From UBA11540 sp045531755 (lineage in GTDB: Bacteria > Bacillota > Clostridia > Oscillospirales > Ruminococcaceae): a DNA stretch of 13,741 bases. This document shows, in pieces, positions 1-5,438 of this stretch. Position 1 is the stretch's first letter. Each line of letters starts with the position of its first letter. The translations under genes were made by a program, and so were the position numbers. The stretch is taken from positions 1-13,741 of the forward strand of contig JAZSEP010000087.1 of the NCBI GenBank assembly GCA_045531755.1. The letters run 5' to 3'. The notes beneath the pieces are model-generated. The model worked only from the letters and a program-made list of their open reading frames with translations. It was not told where the DNA came from and ran no database searches.

Positions 1-143
1 TCAATTATATCGTAAAAATGATGATGTGAAACGTCACCTGTTTTTCTGTTAAGTTTCAGCAATTTTGAATGGTCTCGAGGCTCTACAGGTGTCTGCGCAA
101 TGAGTTCCTGAGGTAATTCAAAATCAAACAAAGATTTCTTCAT
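1..143 (-). CDS. queA: tRNA preQ1(34) S-adenosylmethionine ribosyltransferase-isomerase, N-terminal fragment
   Basis: Reading leftward from an ATG at 141-143 gives 47 codons with no stop before the window edge. The peptide begins MKKSLFDFELPQELIAQ, continues TPVEPRDHSKLL, and reaches LNRKTG and HHHFYDII. This is the characteristic QueA N-terminus (a DFDLP-LIAQ-P-RD-S-LL pattern followed by the H-x-F-x-D-I segment). QueA transfers and isomerises the ribosyl group of S-adenosylmethionine onto preQ1-modified tRNA to make epoxyqueuosine. A ribosome site (AAAAAGGG, complement of about 151-158) precedes the ATG by about 7 nt. The gene is divergent from asd. About 47 of the usual roughly 340 residues are present because the window ends, not because the gene is visibly broken. 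No convincing promoter for this strand was found: a TATAAT on the complement at 196-201 lacks a matching -35. Confidence 0.9.
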   Translation of the reverse strand, partial: MKKSLFDFELPQELIAQTPVEPRDHSKLLKLNRKTGDVSHHHFYDII

Positions 144-171
144 TTTTTTACCCTTTTTGCTTCAAAAATAT

Positions 172-200
172 TTGACAATGCTATGCACAAATGATATTAT
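172..200 (+). promoter_or_regulatory. Sigma-A promoter with extended -10, upstream of asd
   Basis: TTGACA at 172-177, a 17-nt spacer and TATTAT at 195-200, with TG at 192-193 giving an extended -10 (TGATATTAT). This is close to consensus in every element. The predicted transcript starts near 207, leaving a leader of about 130 nt before asd. The promoter should drive asd, dapA and the ACT-domain gene. Confidence 0.85.
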
Positions 201-224
201 ATTATGAGATGTTAAACACTCCTT

Positions 225-240
225 AAATGTTATAACATTT
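225..240. repeat. 16-bp perfect palindrome in the asd leader
   Basis: AAATGTTATAACATTT is its own reverse complement with no spacer. It starts about 18 nt after the predicted asd transcription start and lies upstream of queA on the other strand. The lack of a loop favours a protein-binding operator over an RNA hairpin, but I recognise no known regulator motif. The site is AT-rich, so chance is possible. Confidence 0.45.
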
Positions 241-337
241 TACTCAAATCGTCAATACTATATATGATTTTTTTCAAAATTATTGCAGAACAGCGCGATT
301 TGATATGGCATAGAATATTAACACGGAGGAATCTAAA

Positions 338-1417
338 ATGAAAACTTATAACGTAGGCATTATCGGCGCTACCGGAATGGTAGGTCAGAGATTTATCACG
401 CTTTTGGAGAACCATCCTTGGTTTAACATCAAGGTCCTTGCAGCATCTTCCAGATCTGCCGGCAAGACCTATCTTGAGTGTGTTGAAAAGAAGTGGGCTA
501 TGACCACGCCTATCCCCGAAAAAGTAAAGAATATGGTTGTTATGGATGCCGTTGAAGACATCGAAAAGATAACAGCACAGGTCGACTTTGTTTTCTGTGC
601 AGTTGATATGAAAAAGGACGAAATCAGAGCACTTGAAGAAAAATATGCTAAGGCTGAGTGTCCTGTTATTTCTAATAACTCTGCGCACAGACATACACCA
701 GACGTTCCTATGATTGTTCCTGAAATCAATCCCGAACACGCTGAAATCATCAACGCGCAGCGCAAAAGACTTGGAACAAAGCGCGGTTTCGTTGCTGTTA
801 AATCAAACTGTTCTCTTCAAAGCTACGTTCCTGCAATCTTTCCTCTTATGGACTTTGGCGTAACTAAGGTTCTTGCTTGTACATATCAGGCTATCTCCGG
901 TGCTGGAAAAACCTTTGAAACAATGCCCGAAATCGTTGATAACGTTATTCCTTTCATCGGCGGCGAAGAGGAAAAGAGCAACATAGAGCCTCTGAAGATT
1001 TTCGGTAAAATTGAAGGCGACGTAATCGTAGATGCAGTATCCCCTTCCATAACCTCGCAATGCTTCAGAGTTCCCGTCAGCGACGGTCATATGGCTGCTG
1101 TGTTCGTTTCGTTTGAAAACAAACCCTCAATTGAGGAAATCAAAAAGCGTTGGGCGGAATTTTCCGGTGTTCCCCAAGCACTCAATCTCCCCTCTGCACC
1201 TAAACAGTTCCTCAACTATTTTGAGGAAGATAACCGTCCTCAGACAAAGCTTGACAGAAATATCGAAAACGGTATGGCTGTTTCTATGGGTCGTTTGCGC
1301 GAGGACACACATTACGATTATAAATTTGTATGCCTGTCACATAACACCTTGCGCGGAGCTGCAGGCGGCGGCGTTCTGATGGCTGAGCTTCTCTGTGCAC
1401 AAGGCTATATGGACTGA
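338..1417 (+). CDS. asd: Aspartate-semialdehyde dehydrogenase (archaeal/fungal-type subfamily)
   Basis: It reduces aspartyl-4-phosphate to aspartate-4-semialdehyde with NADPH in the cytoplasm, the branch-point step for lysine/diaminopimelate, threonine and methionine. The 359-aa protein has the Rossmann dinucleotide motif GATGMVG (residues 10-16), the SNNSAHRH stretch (112-119), and SNCS carrying the active-site Cys158. It also has QAISGAGK (184-191) and RVPVSDGH with the probable catalytic His251. The SNCSLQ and NNSAHR signatures fit the Asd subfamily shared by archaea, yeast and many Clostridia rather than the E. coli type. The start is the ATG with GGAGGA at 325-330, 7 nt upstream. It is the first gene of the operon; dapA follows within 30 nt. 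No lysine riboswitch or T-box is visible in the roughly 130-nt leader. Confidence 0.96.
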   Translation: MKTYNVGIIGATGMVGQRFITLLENHPWFNIKVLAASSRSAGKTYLECVEKKWAMTTPIPEKVKNMVVMDAVEDIEKITAQVDFVFCAVDMKKDEIRALEEKYAKAECPVISNNSAHRHTPDVPMIVPEINPEHAEIINAQRKRLGTKRGFVAVKSNCSLQSYVPAIFPLMDFGVTKVLACTYQAISGAGKTFETMPEIVDNVIPFIGGEEEKSNIEPLKIFGKIEGDVIVDAVSPSITSQCFRVPVSDGHMAAVFVSFENKPSIEEIKKRWAEFSGVPQALNLPSAPKQFLNYFEEDNRPQTKLDRNIENGMAVSMGRLREDTHYDYKFVCLSHNTLRGAAGGGVLMAELLCAQGYMD

Positions 1418-1429
1418 TATTTCTTGAAA

Positions 1430-1435
1430 GAGGTG
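1430..1435 (+). promoter_or_regulatory. Ribosome-binding site that places the dapA start at CTG 1442
   Basis: GAGGTG (within AAAGAGGTG, 1427-1435) is the only Shine-Dalgarno-like sequence near the start of dapA. It sits 6 nt before the in-frame CTG at 1442-1444. The in-frame TTG at 1424 lies upstream of this site and has no Shine-Dalgarno sequence of its own. The in-frame GTG at 1433 is part of the site itself. Confidence 0.65.
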
Positions 1436-1441
1436 CGCCAA

Positions 1442-2341
1442 CTGAAAAAACGCATTTTTAAAGGCGCGGCTACGGCAATTGTAACCCCGCTTCATCAAGA
1501 CGGTTCAATAAACTATGACAGTTTTAAAAAATTAATAGGATTTCAAATCAAATCGGGAGTAGATGCTATAGTGGTTTGCGGAACCACGGGAGAAGCATCT
1601 ACTCTCTCTTATACGGAGCACCTGCGCGTTACAGAGTTTTGCTGTGAACAGGTTGATGGCAGAATACCCGTACTCGCAGGAAGCGGAAGTAACGACACAG
1701 CACACGCTGTTAAGCAGTCTAAAAAATGCTGTGAAATCGGAGTTGACGGGTTGCTTGTAGTAACACCATATTATAACAAGACCTCACAAAACGGACTCAT
1801 ACAGCACTACTTCAAAATTGCAGACGCTTGTGAGAGCCCGATAATGCTCTATAACGTGCCTTCTCGAACAGGGTTGAACATTCTTCCCGAAACCTACAAA
1901 AAGCTCTCTGAACACGAAAATATCGTAGCTGTGAAAGAGGCAAACGGAAATATTTCCTCAATTGCAAAAACCGCTATGCTGTGCAAAAATGATTTAGCAA
2001 TTTATTCGGGAAATGACGACCAGATAGTTCCGATTTTATCACTTGGAGGGCAAGGCGCGATTTCGGTGCTTTCAAATATTGTGCCCTTTGTTGTTTCAAA
2101 AATATGTCGCTTATTTTTTGATGGTGATACTGAAAAAAGCAAATCTCTGCAGCTTGAGTACTTAGAGCTTATTGACGCTTTGTTCTGTGATGTTAATCCT
2201 ATGCCAATAAAGCACGTTTTGAACGTAACGGGTTATGATGCGGGACCTTGCAGGCTTCCGCTAACATCAGTAAGCGAAGAAAAGAAAGCGTATATTTACG
2301 ATGTACTCCAAAAATACGGTTTAGTTGATGATGCGGTTTGA
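1442..2341 (+). CDS. dapA: 4-hydroxy-tetrahydrodipicolinate synthase (probable CTG start)
   Basis: It condenses pyruvate with aspartate-4-semialdehyde, the product of the upstream asd, as the first committed step of diaminopimelate and lysine synthesis. It is a cytoplasmic (beta/alpha)8 aldolase of the DapA/NAL superfamily. Numbered from the CTG start (299 aa), the key residues are GTTGE (47-51, Thr48), Tyr137 in MLYNVP, Arg142 in SRTG, and the Schiff-base Lys165 in VAVKEA. All are offset by +4 from the E. coli enzyme. The frame stays open back to a TTG at 1424 (305 aa). I prefer CTG 1442 because it gives the family-like N-terminus MKKRIFKGAATAIVTPL and has GAGGTG at ideal spacing. The stop codon overlaps the start of the next gene. 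dapB, a common neighbour, is absent here. Confidence 0.95.
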   Translation: MKKRIFKGAATAIVTPLHQDGSINYDSFKKLIGFQIKSGVDAIVVCGTTGEASTLSYTEHLRVTEFCCEQVDGRIPVLAGSGSNDTAHAVKQSKKCCEIGVDGLLVVTPYYNKTSQNGLIQHYFKIADACESPIMLYNVPSRTGLNILPETYKKLSEHENIVAVKEANGNISSIAKTAMLCKNDLAIYSGNDDQIVPILSLGGQGAISVLSNIVPFVVSKICRLFFDGDTEKSKSLQLEYLELIDALFCDVNPMPIKHVLNVTGYDAGPCRLPLTSVSEEKKAYIYDVLQKYGLVDDAV

Positions 2342-2787
2342 AAAAATATGAAATTAAAGCCCGTGAAAATCTGAACCTGATAACAATTCGTAACATAAGC
2401 GAATTTTTGAGCAGAATAACAAATTTTTTGGAAACAAACGATATGAGCATAGTGACCTGCAACACCAAGCCCTCAAAGCTCACCGACATTATAATAACGG
2501 CTCCCGATGACTCGATTTCAAAGATATCCTGCATATTTAAAAGCCTTTCATCACCTCGAAGCATAATAACAATTCGAAGCGGCGTGTGCTGTCTGTCAAT
2601 TACTTCCATCGGCCCGTCAATTAAAATCGTCGGACTGATAACCAGATATTTTGACAGGCAGAATATCTGTATCGAAAGAATAATAACAACGGAAAACGAG
2701 GTTTTGATATTCTTCCCTGCTTCAGAGGTGTGCGGCTGTCTAAACAAATTTATAAACGATTTTGAAAATTATTTACAAACATATTAA
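2338..2787 (+). CDS. Stand-alone tandem ACT-domain protein, aspartokinase regulatory-domain-like
   Basis: The 149-aa soluble protein starts at a TTG that overlaps the dapA TGA by 4 nt (TTGA), so it is probably translated by coupling; no clear ribosome site is seen. Two alpha/beta repeats can be drawn, residues about 12-70 and 74-145. The second holds SIGPSIKIVGLITRYFD-RQNICIERI followed by EVLIFFP and NKFINDF. This resembles the ACT pair at the C-terminus of aspartokinase (V-G-x-G...A.-IF-L....INI..I..s....-i-FvV). No kinase domain is present. The family call is from pattern only and is moderate. The context after asd-dapA supports a role in amino-acid sensing for this pathway, such as a free regulatory subunit for an aspartokinase encoded elsewhere. 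A decayed lysC remnant is the main alternative, but the intact frame and overlap argue against it. Confidence 0.6.
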   Translation: MKKYEIKARENLNLITIRNISEFLSRITNFLETNDMSIVTCNTKPSKLTDIIITAPDDSISKISCIFKSLSSPRSIITIRSGVCCLSITSIGPSIKIVGLITRYFDRQNICIERIITTENEVLIFFPASEVCGCLNKFINDFENYLQTY

Positions 2788-2801
2788 GCCTCAAATATCA
2801 A

Positions 2802-2838
2802 AAAATAAGAGTGTGGCACAAAGTCACACTCTTATTTT
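2802..2838 (+). terminator. Rho-independent terminator after the asd-dapA-ACT operon
   Basis: A perfect 14-bp stem (AAAATAAGAGTGTG at 2802-2815 with its complement at 2825-2838) encloses a 9-nt loop. The 3' arm ends in TTATTTT. It lies 14 nt after the upstream stop codon. The A-rich 5' arm makes it potentially bidirectional. Its last base is immediately before the ribosome site of the next small gene. Confidence 0.8.
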
Positions 2839-2850
2839 AGGTGGTATATT

Positions 2851-2991
2851 ATGAACAGCCTCAATTATCTCCAAAATTCAGAATTCAAGACCCTTCCTTT
2901 TTTCATTCAGGAAAACATTATCCAAAGCGGAATCAAGATTCAATCTTCCGAACATCTAAGGCAGATATCACAAAATATGACAGCAAAATAA
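2851..2991 (+). CDS. Unrecognised 46-aa small protein
   Basis: The ATG at 2851 has AGGTGG (2839-2844) 6 nt upstream. The frame encodes 46 residues, starting MNSLNYLQNSEFKTLPFF and continuing IQENIIQSGIKI, SSEHLRQISQNMTAK, then TAA. A terminator follows within 6 nt. I do not recognise the family. It has no signal peptide, transmembrane segment or cysteine, and looks like a short amphipathic helical protein. The pattern LPFFIQENI..SGI.I.S.EHLR looks structured rather than random. Flanking by a good ribosome site and a dedicated terminator argues that it is a real gene. It has no obvious promoter of its own (only a weak TTTACA at 2772), so expression may depend on readthrough of the hairpin at 2802-2838. 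Confidence 0.6.
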   Translation: MNSLNYLQNSEFKTLPFFIQENIIQSGIKIQSSEHLRQISQNMTAK

Positions 2992-2996
2992 ACGCA

Positions 2997-3024
2997 AAAA
3001 AGACCGTCTTTTGACGGTCTTTTT
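2997..3024. terminator. Bidirectional terminator between the 46-aa gene and acpP
   Basis: AAAAAGACCGTC (2997-3008), loop TTTT, then GACGGTCTTTTT (3013-3024). This is a 12-bp perfect stem with an A-tract on one side and a T-tract on the other, so it can terminate transcription from both sides. It separates the plus-strand small gene from the convergent acpP, whose stop codon is only 2 nt away. Confidence 0.9.
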
Positions 3025-3026
3025 CA

Positions 3027-3254
3027 TTAAACAGACTGTTCGATAAATCTAACAAGGTCTCCAACAGTTTTTATGTTTTCAACCTGCTCATCGGGAACCT
3101 CCAAATCAAACTCGTCTTCGAGTGACATAATAAGGTCCACAACGTCCAAAGAATCAGCACCGAGGTCTTCTGCAATAGAAGAATCCATAGTTACATCTTC
3201 TTCGTTAACATCAAGCTGATCGCACAAAATGTCTCTTACTTTTTCGAACACCAT
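3027..3254 (-). CDS. acpP: Acyl carrier protein
   Basis: A 75-aa acidic protein that carries growing fatty-acyl chains on a phosphopantetheine arm during type II fatty acid synthesis in the cytoplasm. The attachment motif GADSLD places the modified serine at Ser35. It is flanked by the usual helix I (VFEKVRDILCDQL) and the acidic helix II/III region (VVDLIMSLEDEF). Length and composition are typical of housekeeping ACP. The ATG has a strong AGGAGGAA ribosome site upstream. The gene appears monocistronic, with its own promoter and a terminator 2 nt after the stop, and no fab or plsX genes are adjacent here. A specialised carrier protein cannot be excluded, but the sequence looks like the primary ACP. 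Confidence 0.95.
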   Translation of the reverse strand: MVFEKVRDILCDQLDVNEEDVTMDSSIAEDLGADSLDVVDLIMSLEDEFDLEVPDEQVENIKTVGDLVRFIEQSV

Positions 3255-3316
3255 AAAAGTTCCTCCTGAAATTAATTAGGTCTTCAAACATTATTGAATA
3301 TCATTAATCCACTCAT

Positions 3317-3345
3317 AGTCTATCATAAGTTTCATATAATATCAA
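3317..3345 (-). promoter_or_regulatory. Probable sigma-A promoter of acpP
   Basis: On the complement, TTGATA (3340-3345) is followed by a 17-nt spacer and TAGACT (3317-3322), with a TG dinucleotide one base before the -10 (TGATAGACT). The -35 matches 5 of 6 and the -10 matches 4 of 6, helped by the extended element. The leader to the acpP ATG would be about 55 nt. Confidence 0.55.
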
Positions 3346-3369
3346 CAGTTTATTGGAAAAAATTATAAT

Positions 3370-5091
3370 TTATTCGGGTTTATATGCCTTGATGTACATA
3401 CAAGTTGACTTATTCCAGCTTGTATTCCACGTATAAGACAACACCGATTTAACCGATTTTGAATCCGTCTTTGCTGTAAACAAGGTCTCTCCGCTTCTAA
3501 GAACCGAAATATCTCCCTTGTTATAGACAATTGTATAATCCTCAAATCTATTGCTTATCGAATGGTGTTTATAGCTTCCCAAGGATTCTTCGCCTTTAAA
3601 AAGCTCAACCTTTCCGGCACATCGTGATATTACGAGCCTGAAGTCGCCAAAGACGATGGAAGAGTACTTGTTACCGTTAGTAGCCTCTTCTCCTCCTATA
3701 ACGCTGTATCTCATGGTGACCATGAAATTATCACCAAAATCTACTTCTTTAGCTGTTGTTATTGTTTTTGAATCTCCAACCCAAGCTGTCATAGCATATC
3801 CCAAGTCGGTCTTTATCATATCAACATCGCCGCTCCACATTTCTGTGGTTGTGAACTTGGAGTCAAAGATTTCTTTAGTATATGGGTCGGTAACGAGCTT
3901 CTTTGCACTTGTAACGGAAACGGTACAATCAGCAGTTAATTCACCATCAAGAGTCTTAACAGAAATTACTGCAGTTCCCTCAGACCTCGGAGTTACAATA
4001 CCGTAGTTATCAACGGTTGCAACGCTTTCATTGCTACTGCTCCAAAAAACTGTTTGCACCGTTGTTTCTGCAGGAAGGATTTCAAACGTGAGAGACAACC
4101 GCTCGTTTATCGCTATCTGTGCTTCGGAAACGCCGAGAGTAATGCTTTTTGCGTTTACCGTTTCATCCGATGCCTTTATAGGATTGTCATTGATTTCAAG
4201 CACTCTGTTGACAATTGCGTCATACCACGAAGATGCGATTTTCTTGTTACCTGAATTGTTAGGAAGATGGTCGTCAACAGACATACAATCCAACGTTCTG
4301 TTAAGAGGATATTTGTTATTCATATCAACAAAGTATACCTCTTTTTCATTGGCGGTGGCGTAGTCTGTGCAGAATTTTTCAATTTTTTGGTTTAAATCCG
4401 AAAAAGCAGGATCAACTGCAGGTAAAGAAGCAATATATATTATTGCATTTTCCTTGTCTTCATATATAGTATTCAGAAGTCCGGAGTAATATCCCAAAAT
4501 TTCATCCGCGGTTCTCTGCGCATAGCAATCGTTTGCGCCAAACATACAGAGAATCACATCATAGTCGTTGCCATACTTCTCGACATAGGTTTTATACATT
4601 GCCTCTGCTTCGTCGGTTTTTTTGCTGCCTACCGCAAGATGCTGGGAATACTGTGAAGGAAGATTGTAGTAGTTATGTTGATACTGGCCTACAAACTCAA
4701 ACACGGCACCCGCTTTATAAAGCTTTTCAAACAAGAAGAACCGATATCCGCCGTCAGTTCCGCTTCCGGCAGTGAAAGAATCTCCAAAGCACAAAATTTT
4801 TGCAGTTTGATAAATATATCCTTTTTTCAAATCCTGTCTTTCGTACAAAACTGTAGTTTCCGATGAACTGTCTGTATTATCCTGACTCACTACAGGCTCA
4901 ACGTCACTCGATGTTATTATAACCGACGAATCATCATTTTCAGAAAAATCACTCGATGTTTCTGAAACTATCTCAGAAGTTGTATCAGCAGATGACGTGG
5001 TCAACGATGATTCCACATCCGTTTGATTACACGCTGCAAGGATCGACAATGCAAGCGCAATAGCCAAGATTCCTGTTGATTTTTTTATCAT
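3370..5091 (-). CDS. Secreted lipoprotein with SGNH hydrolase, Ig-like and C-terminal beta-rich modules
   Basis: The start is set at ATG 5089-5091 (573 aa). GAGGAG lies 6 nt upstream, and this Met opens a lipoprotein signal peptide (MIKKSTGILAIALALSIL) with lipobox LAAC and Cys21. A further in-frame ATG at 5113-5115 would put the ribosome site inside the gene. After a Ser/Thr/Asp-rich linker (22-85) comes an SGNH/GDSL hydrolase domain (about 95-300) with GDS (Ser105), GAND (Asn187) and DDH (His275). A bacterial Ig-like BIG2-type domain follows (about 314-394, ending SEGTAVISV...CTVSV), then a module of about 175 residues resembling concanavalin-type carbohydrate domains (low confidence). Likely an outer-surface esterase, such as a deacetylase acting on plant or host glycans; the substrate is unknown. 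Block V reads DDH-L-P rather than the usual D-x-x-H-P, so the catalytic geometry needs checking. Confidence 0.85.
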   Translation of the reverse strand: MIKKSTGILAIALALSILAACNQTDVESSLTTSSADTTSEIVSETSSDFSENDDSSVIITSSDVEPVVSQDNTDSSSETTVLYERQDLKKGYIYQTAKILCFGDSFTAGSGTDGGYRFFLFEKLYKAGAVFEFVGQYQHNYYNLPSQYSQHLAVGSKKTDEAEAMYKTYVEKYGNDYDVILCMFGANDCYAQRTADEILGYYSGLLNTIYEDKENAIIYIASLPAVDPAFSDLNQKIEKFCTDYATANEKEVYFVDMNNKYPLNRTLDCMSVDDHLPNNSGNKKIASSWYDAIVNRVLEINDNPIKASDETVNAKSITLGVSEAQIAINERLSLTFEILPAETTVQTVFWSSSNESVATVDNYGIVTPRSEGTAVISVKTLDGELTADCTVSVTSAKKLVTDPYTKEIFDSKFTTTEMWSGDVDMIKTDLGYAMTAWVGDSKTITTAKEVDFGDNFMVTMRYSVIGGEEATNGNKYSSIVFGDFRLVISRCAGKVELFKGEESLGSYKHHSISNRFEDYTIVYNKGDISVLRSGETLFTAKTDSKSVKSVLSYTWNTSWNKSTCMYIKAYKPE

Positions 5092-5097
5092 TATTTT

Positions 5098-5103
5098 CTC
5101 CTC
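5098..5103 (-). promoter_or_regulatory. Ribosome-binding site fixing the lipoprotein start
   Basis: GAGGAG on the complement, 6 nt before the ATG at 5089-5091. It lies inside the longer open frame that begins at 5115, which shows that the upstream ATG is not the likely start. Confidence 0.8.
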
Positions 5104-5134
5104 AGTAAAAAACAAAAGTAAAATTCACCGTCTA

Positions 5135-5163
5135 ATTTTACCACAAACATATATTTTTGTCAA
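5135..5163 (-). promoter_or_regulatory. Sigma-A promoter of the SGNH lipoprotein gene
   Basis: On the complement, TTGACA (5158-5163), a 17-nt spacer and TAAAAT (5135-5140), with TGG directly before the -10 (extended element). The -35 is consensus. Transcription should begin near 5128, giving a leader of about 36 nt. Confidence 0.85.
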
Positions 5164-5198
5164 TTTTTGAGGATACACGCACTAACTCAAAATTCAGC

Positions 5199-5227
5199 GA
5201 ATAACCAGTTGAAAAACGCAAATACTA
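5199..5227 (+). promoter_or_regulatory. Candidate sporulation (sigma-G-like) promoter of the N/Q-rich gene
   Basis: GAATA at 5199-5203, a 17-nt spacer and AATACTA at 5221-5227. Compared with the B. subtilis sigma-G consensus (GHATR, 17-18 nt, CATHHTA) this matches 5/5 and 6/7. It fits sigma-E less well. No acceptable sigma-A -35/-10 pair exists here: TTGAAA at 5209 has no -10 at the right distance. The call is by motif only, in an AT-rich region. Confidence 0.45.
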
Positions 5228-5252
5228 TACTCAAAGAAAAGAGGTGAGTTTG

Positions 5253-5387
5253 ATGAATAACGAGAGAAACAACCGTTATGATAACAACAAAAACCAGAGC
5301 AACAATCAGAACAACCAGAACAATAATCAGAACAGCAATCAGAGAAACAACCAGAATAATAACAAGAAAGACAATCAGAACTACTAA
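5253..5387 (+). CDS. 44-aa Asn/Gln-rich microprotein, function unknown
   Basis: The ATG at 5253 has a strong GAGGTGA site (5241-5247) 5 nt upstream, and the frame ends in two consecutive TAA codons (5385-5390). Of 44 residues, 23 are Asn and 7 are Gln (68 percent). The rest are mainly Arg, Lys, Ser, Asp and Tyr, with no hydrophobic core. NNQ/NQN units repeat through codons AAY and CAG. It is probably disordered and lacks a signal peptide. The family is not recognised. Asn/Gln-rich composition and the candidate sigma-G promoter suggest a spore protein comparable in composition to gamma-type small acid-soluble proteins, but the gamma-type repeat sequence itself is not present. The alternative is a low-complexity frame with no function; the strong ribosome site argues against that. 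Confidence 0.6.
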   Translation: MNNERNNRYDNNKNQSNNQNNQNNNQNSNQRNNQNNNKKDNQNY

Positions 5388-5409
5388 TAAAAACGCAGCA
5401 TATATAAAA

Positions 5410-5438
5410 ACAAGCGGCCGATTTTATCGGTCGCTTGT
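5410..5438 (-). terminator. Terminator of the yerC-methyltransferase-hslO operon
   Basis: A 13-bp stem with one G-U pair (5410-5422 with 5426-5438) encloses a 3-nt loop. On the minus strand it is followed by TTTTTATATA, a proper U-tract. In the plus direction the T-run is poor, so it would end the N/Q-rich transcript only weakly. The hslO stop codon (complement of 5424-5426) lies in the loop, so the 5' arm on the minus strand is coding. Confidence 0.8.

Noticed and set aside
196..201. TATAAT on the minus strand as the -10 of a queA promoter overlapping the asd promoter
   Set aside because: At 16-18 nt upstream on that strand the sequence is AAGGAG-like, with no resemblance to TTGACA. Divergent overlap is possible but unsupported.
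283..316. TTGCAG ... TAGAAT as a second asd promoter
   Set aside because: The spacer is 22 nt, too long for sigma-A; the upstream promoter at 172-200 is far better.
208..337. Possible T-box or lysine riboswitch in the asd leader
   Set aside because: No T-box (AGGGTGGNACCGCG) or L-box core sequence is present, the leader is short, and no terminator hairpin with a U-tract is seen.
230..739. Long minus-strand open frame across the asd promoter and 5' half
   Set aside because: It is antisense to asd, low in coding character, and has no Shine-Dalgarno sequence; a shadow frame.
1426..1440. AGAGGTGCG resembling the start of the lysine riboswitch (L-box), directly before dapA
   Set aside because: The rest of the L-box core and a room-sized leader are absent: the motif lies 10 nt after the asd stop and runs straight into dapA coding sequence. 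It is better explained as the ribosome site.
3360..3371. AAATTATAATTT palindrome at the 3' end of the lipoprotein gene
   Set aside because: It is entirely A/T, short, overlaps the stop codon, and is expected by chance in such AT-rich sequence; it is not a GC-stem terminator.
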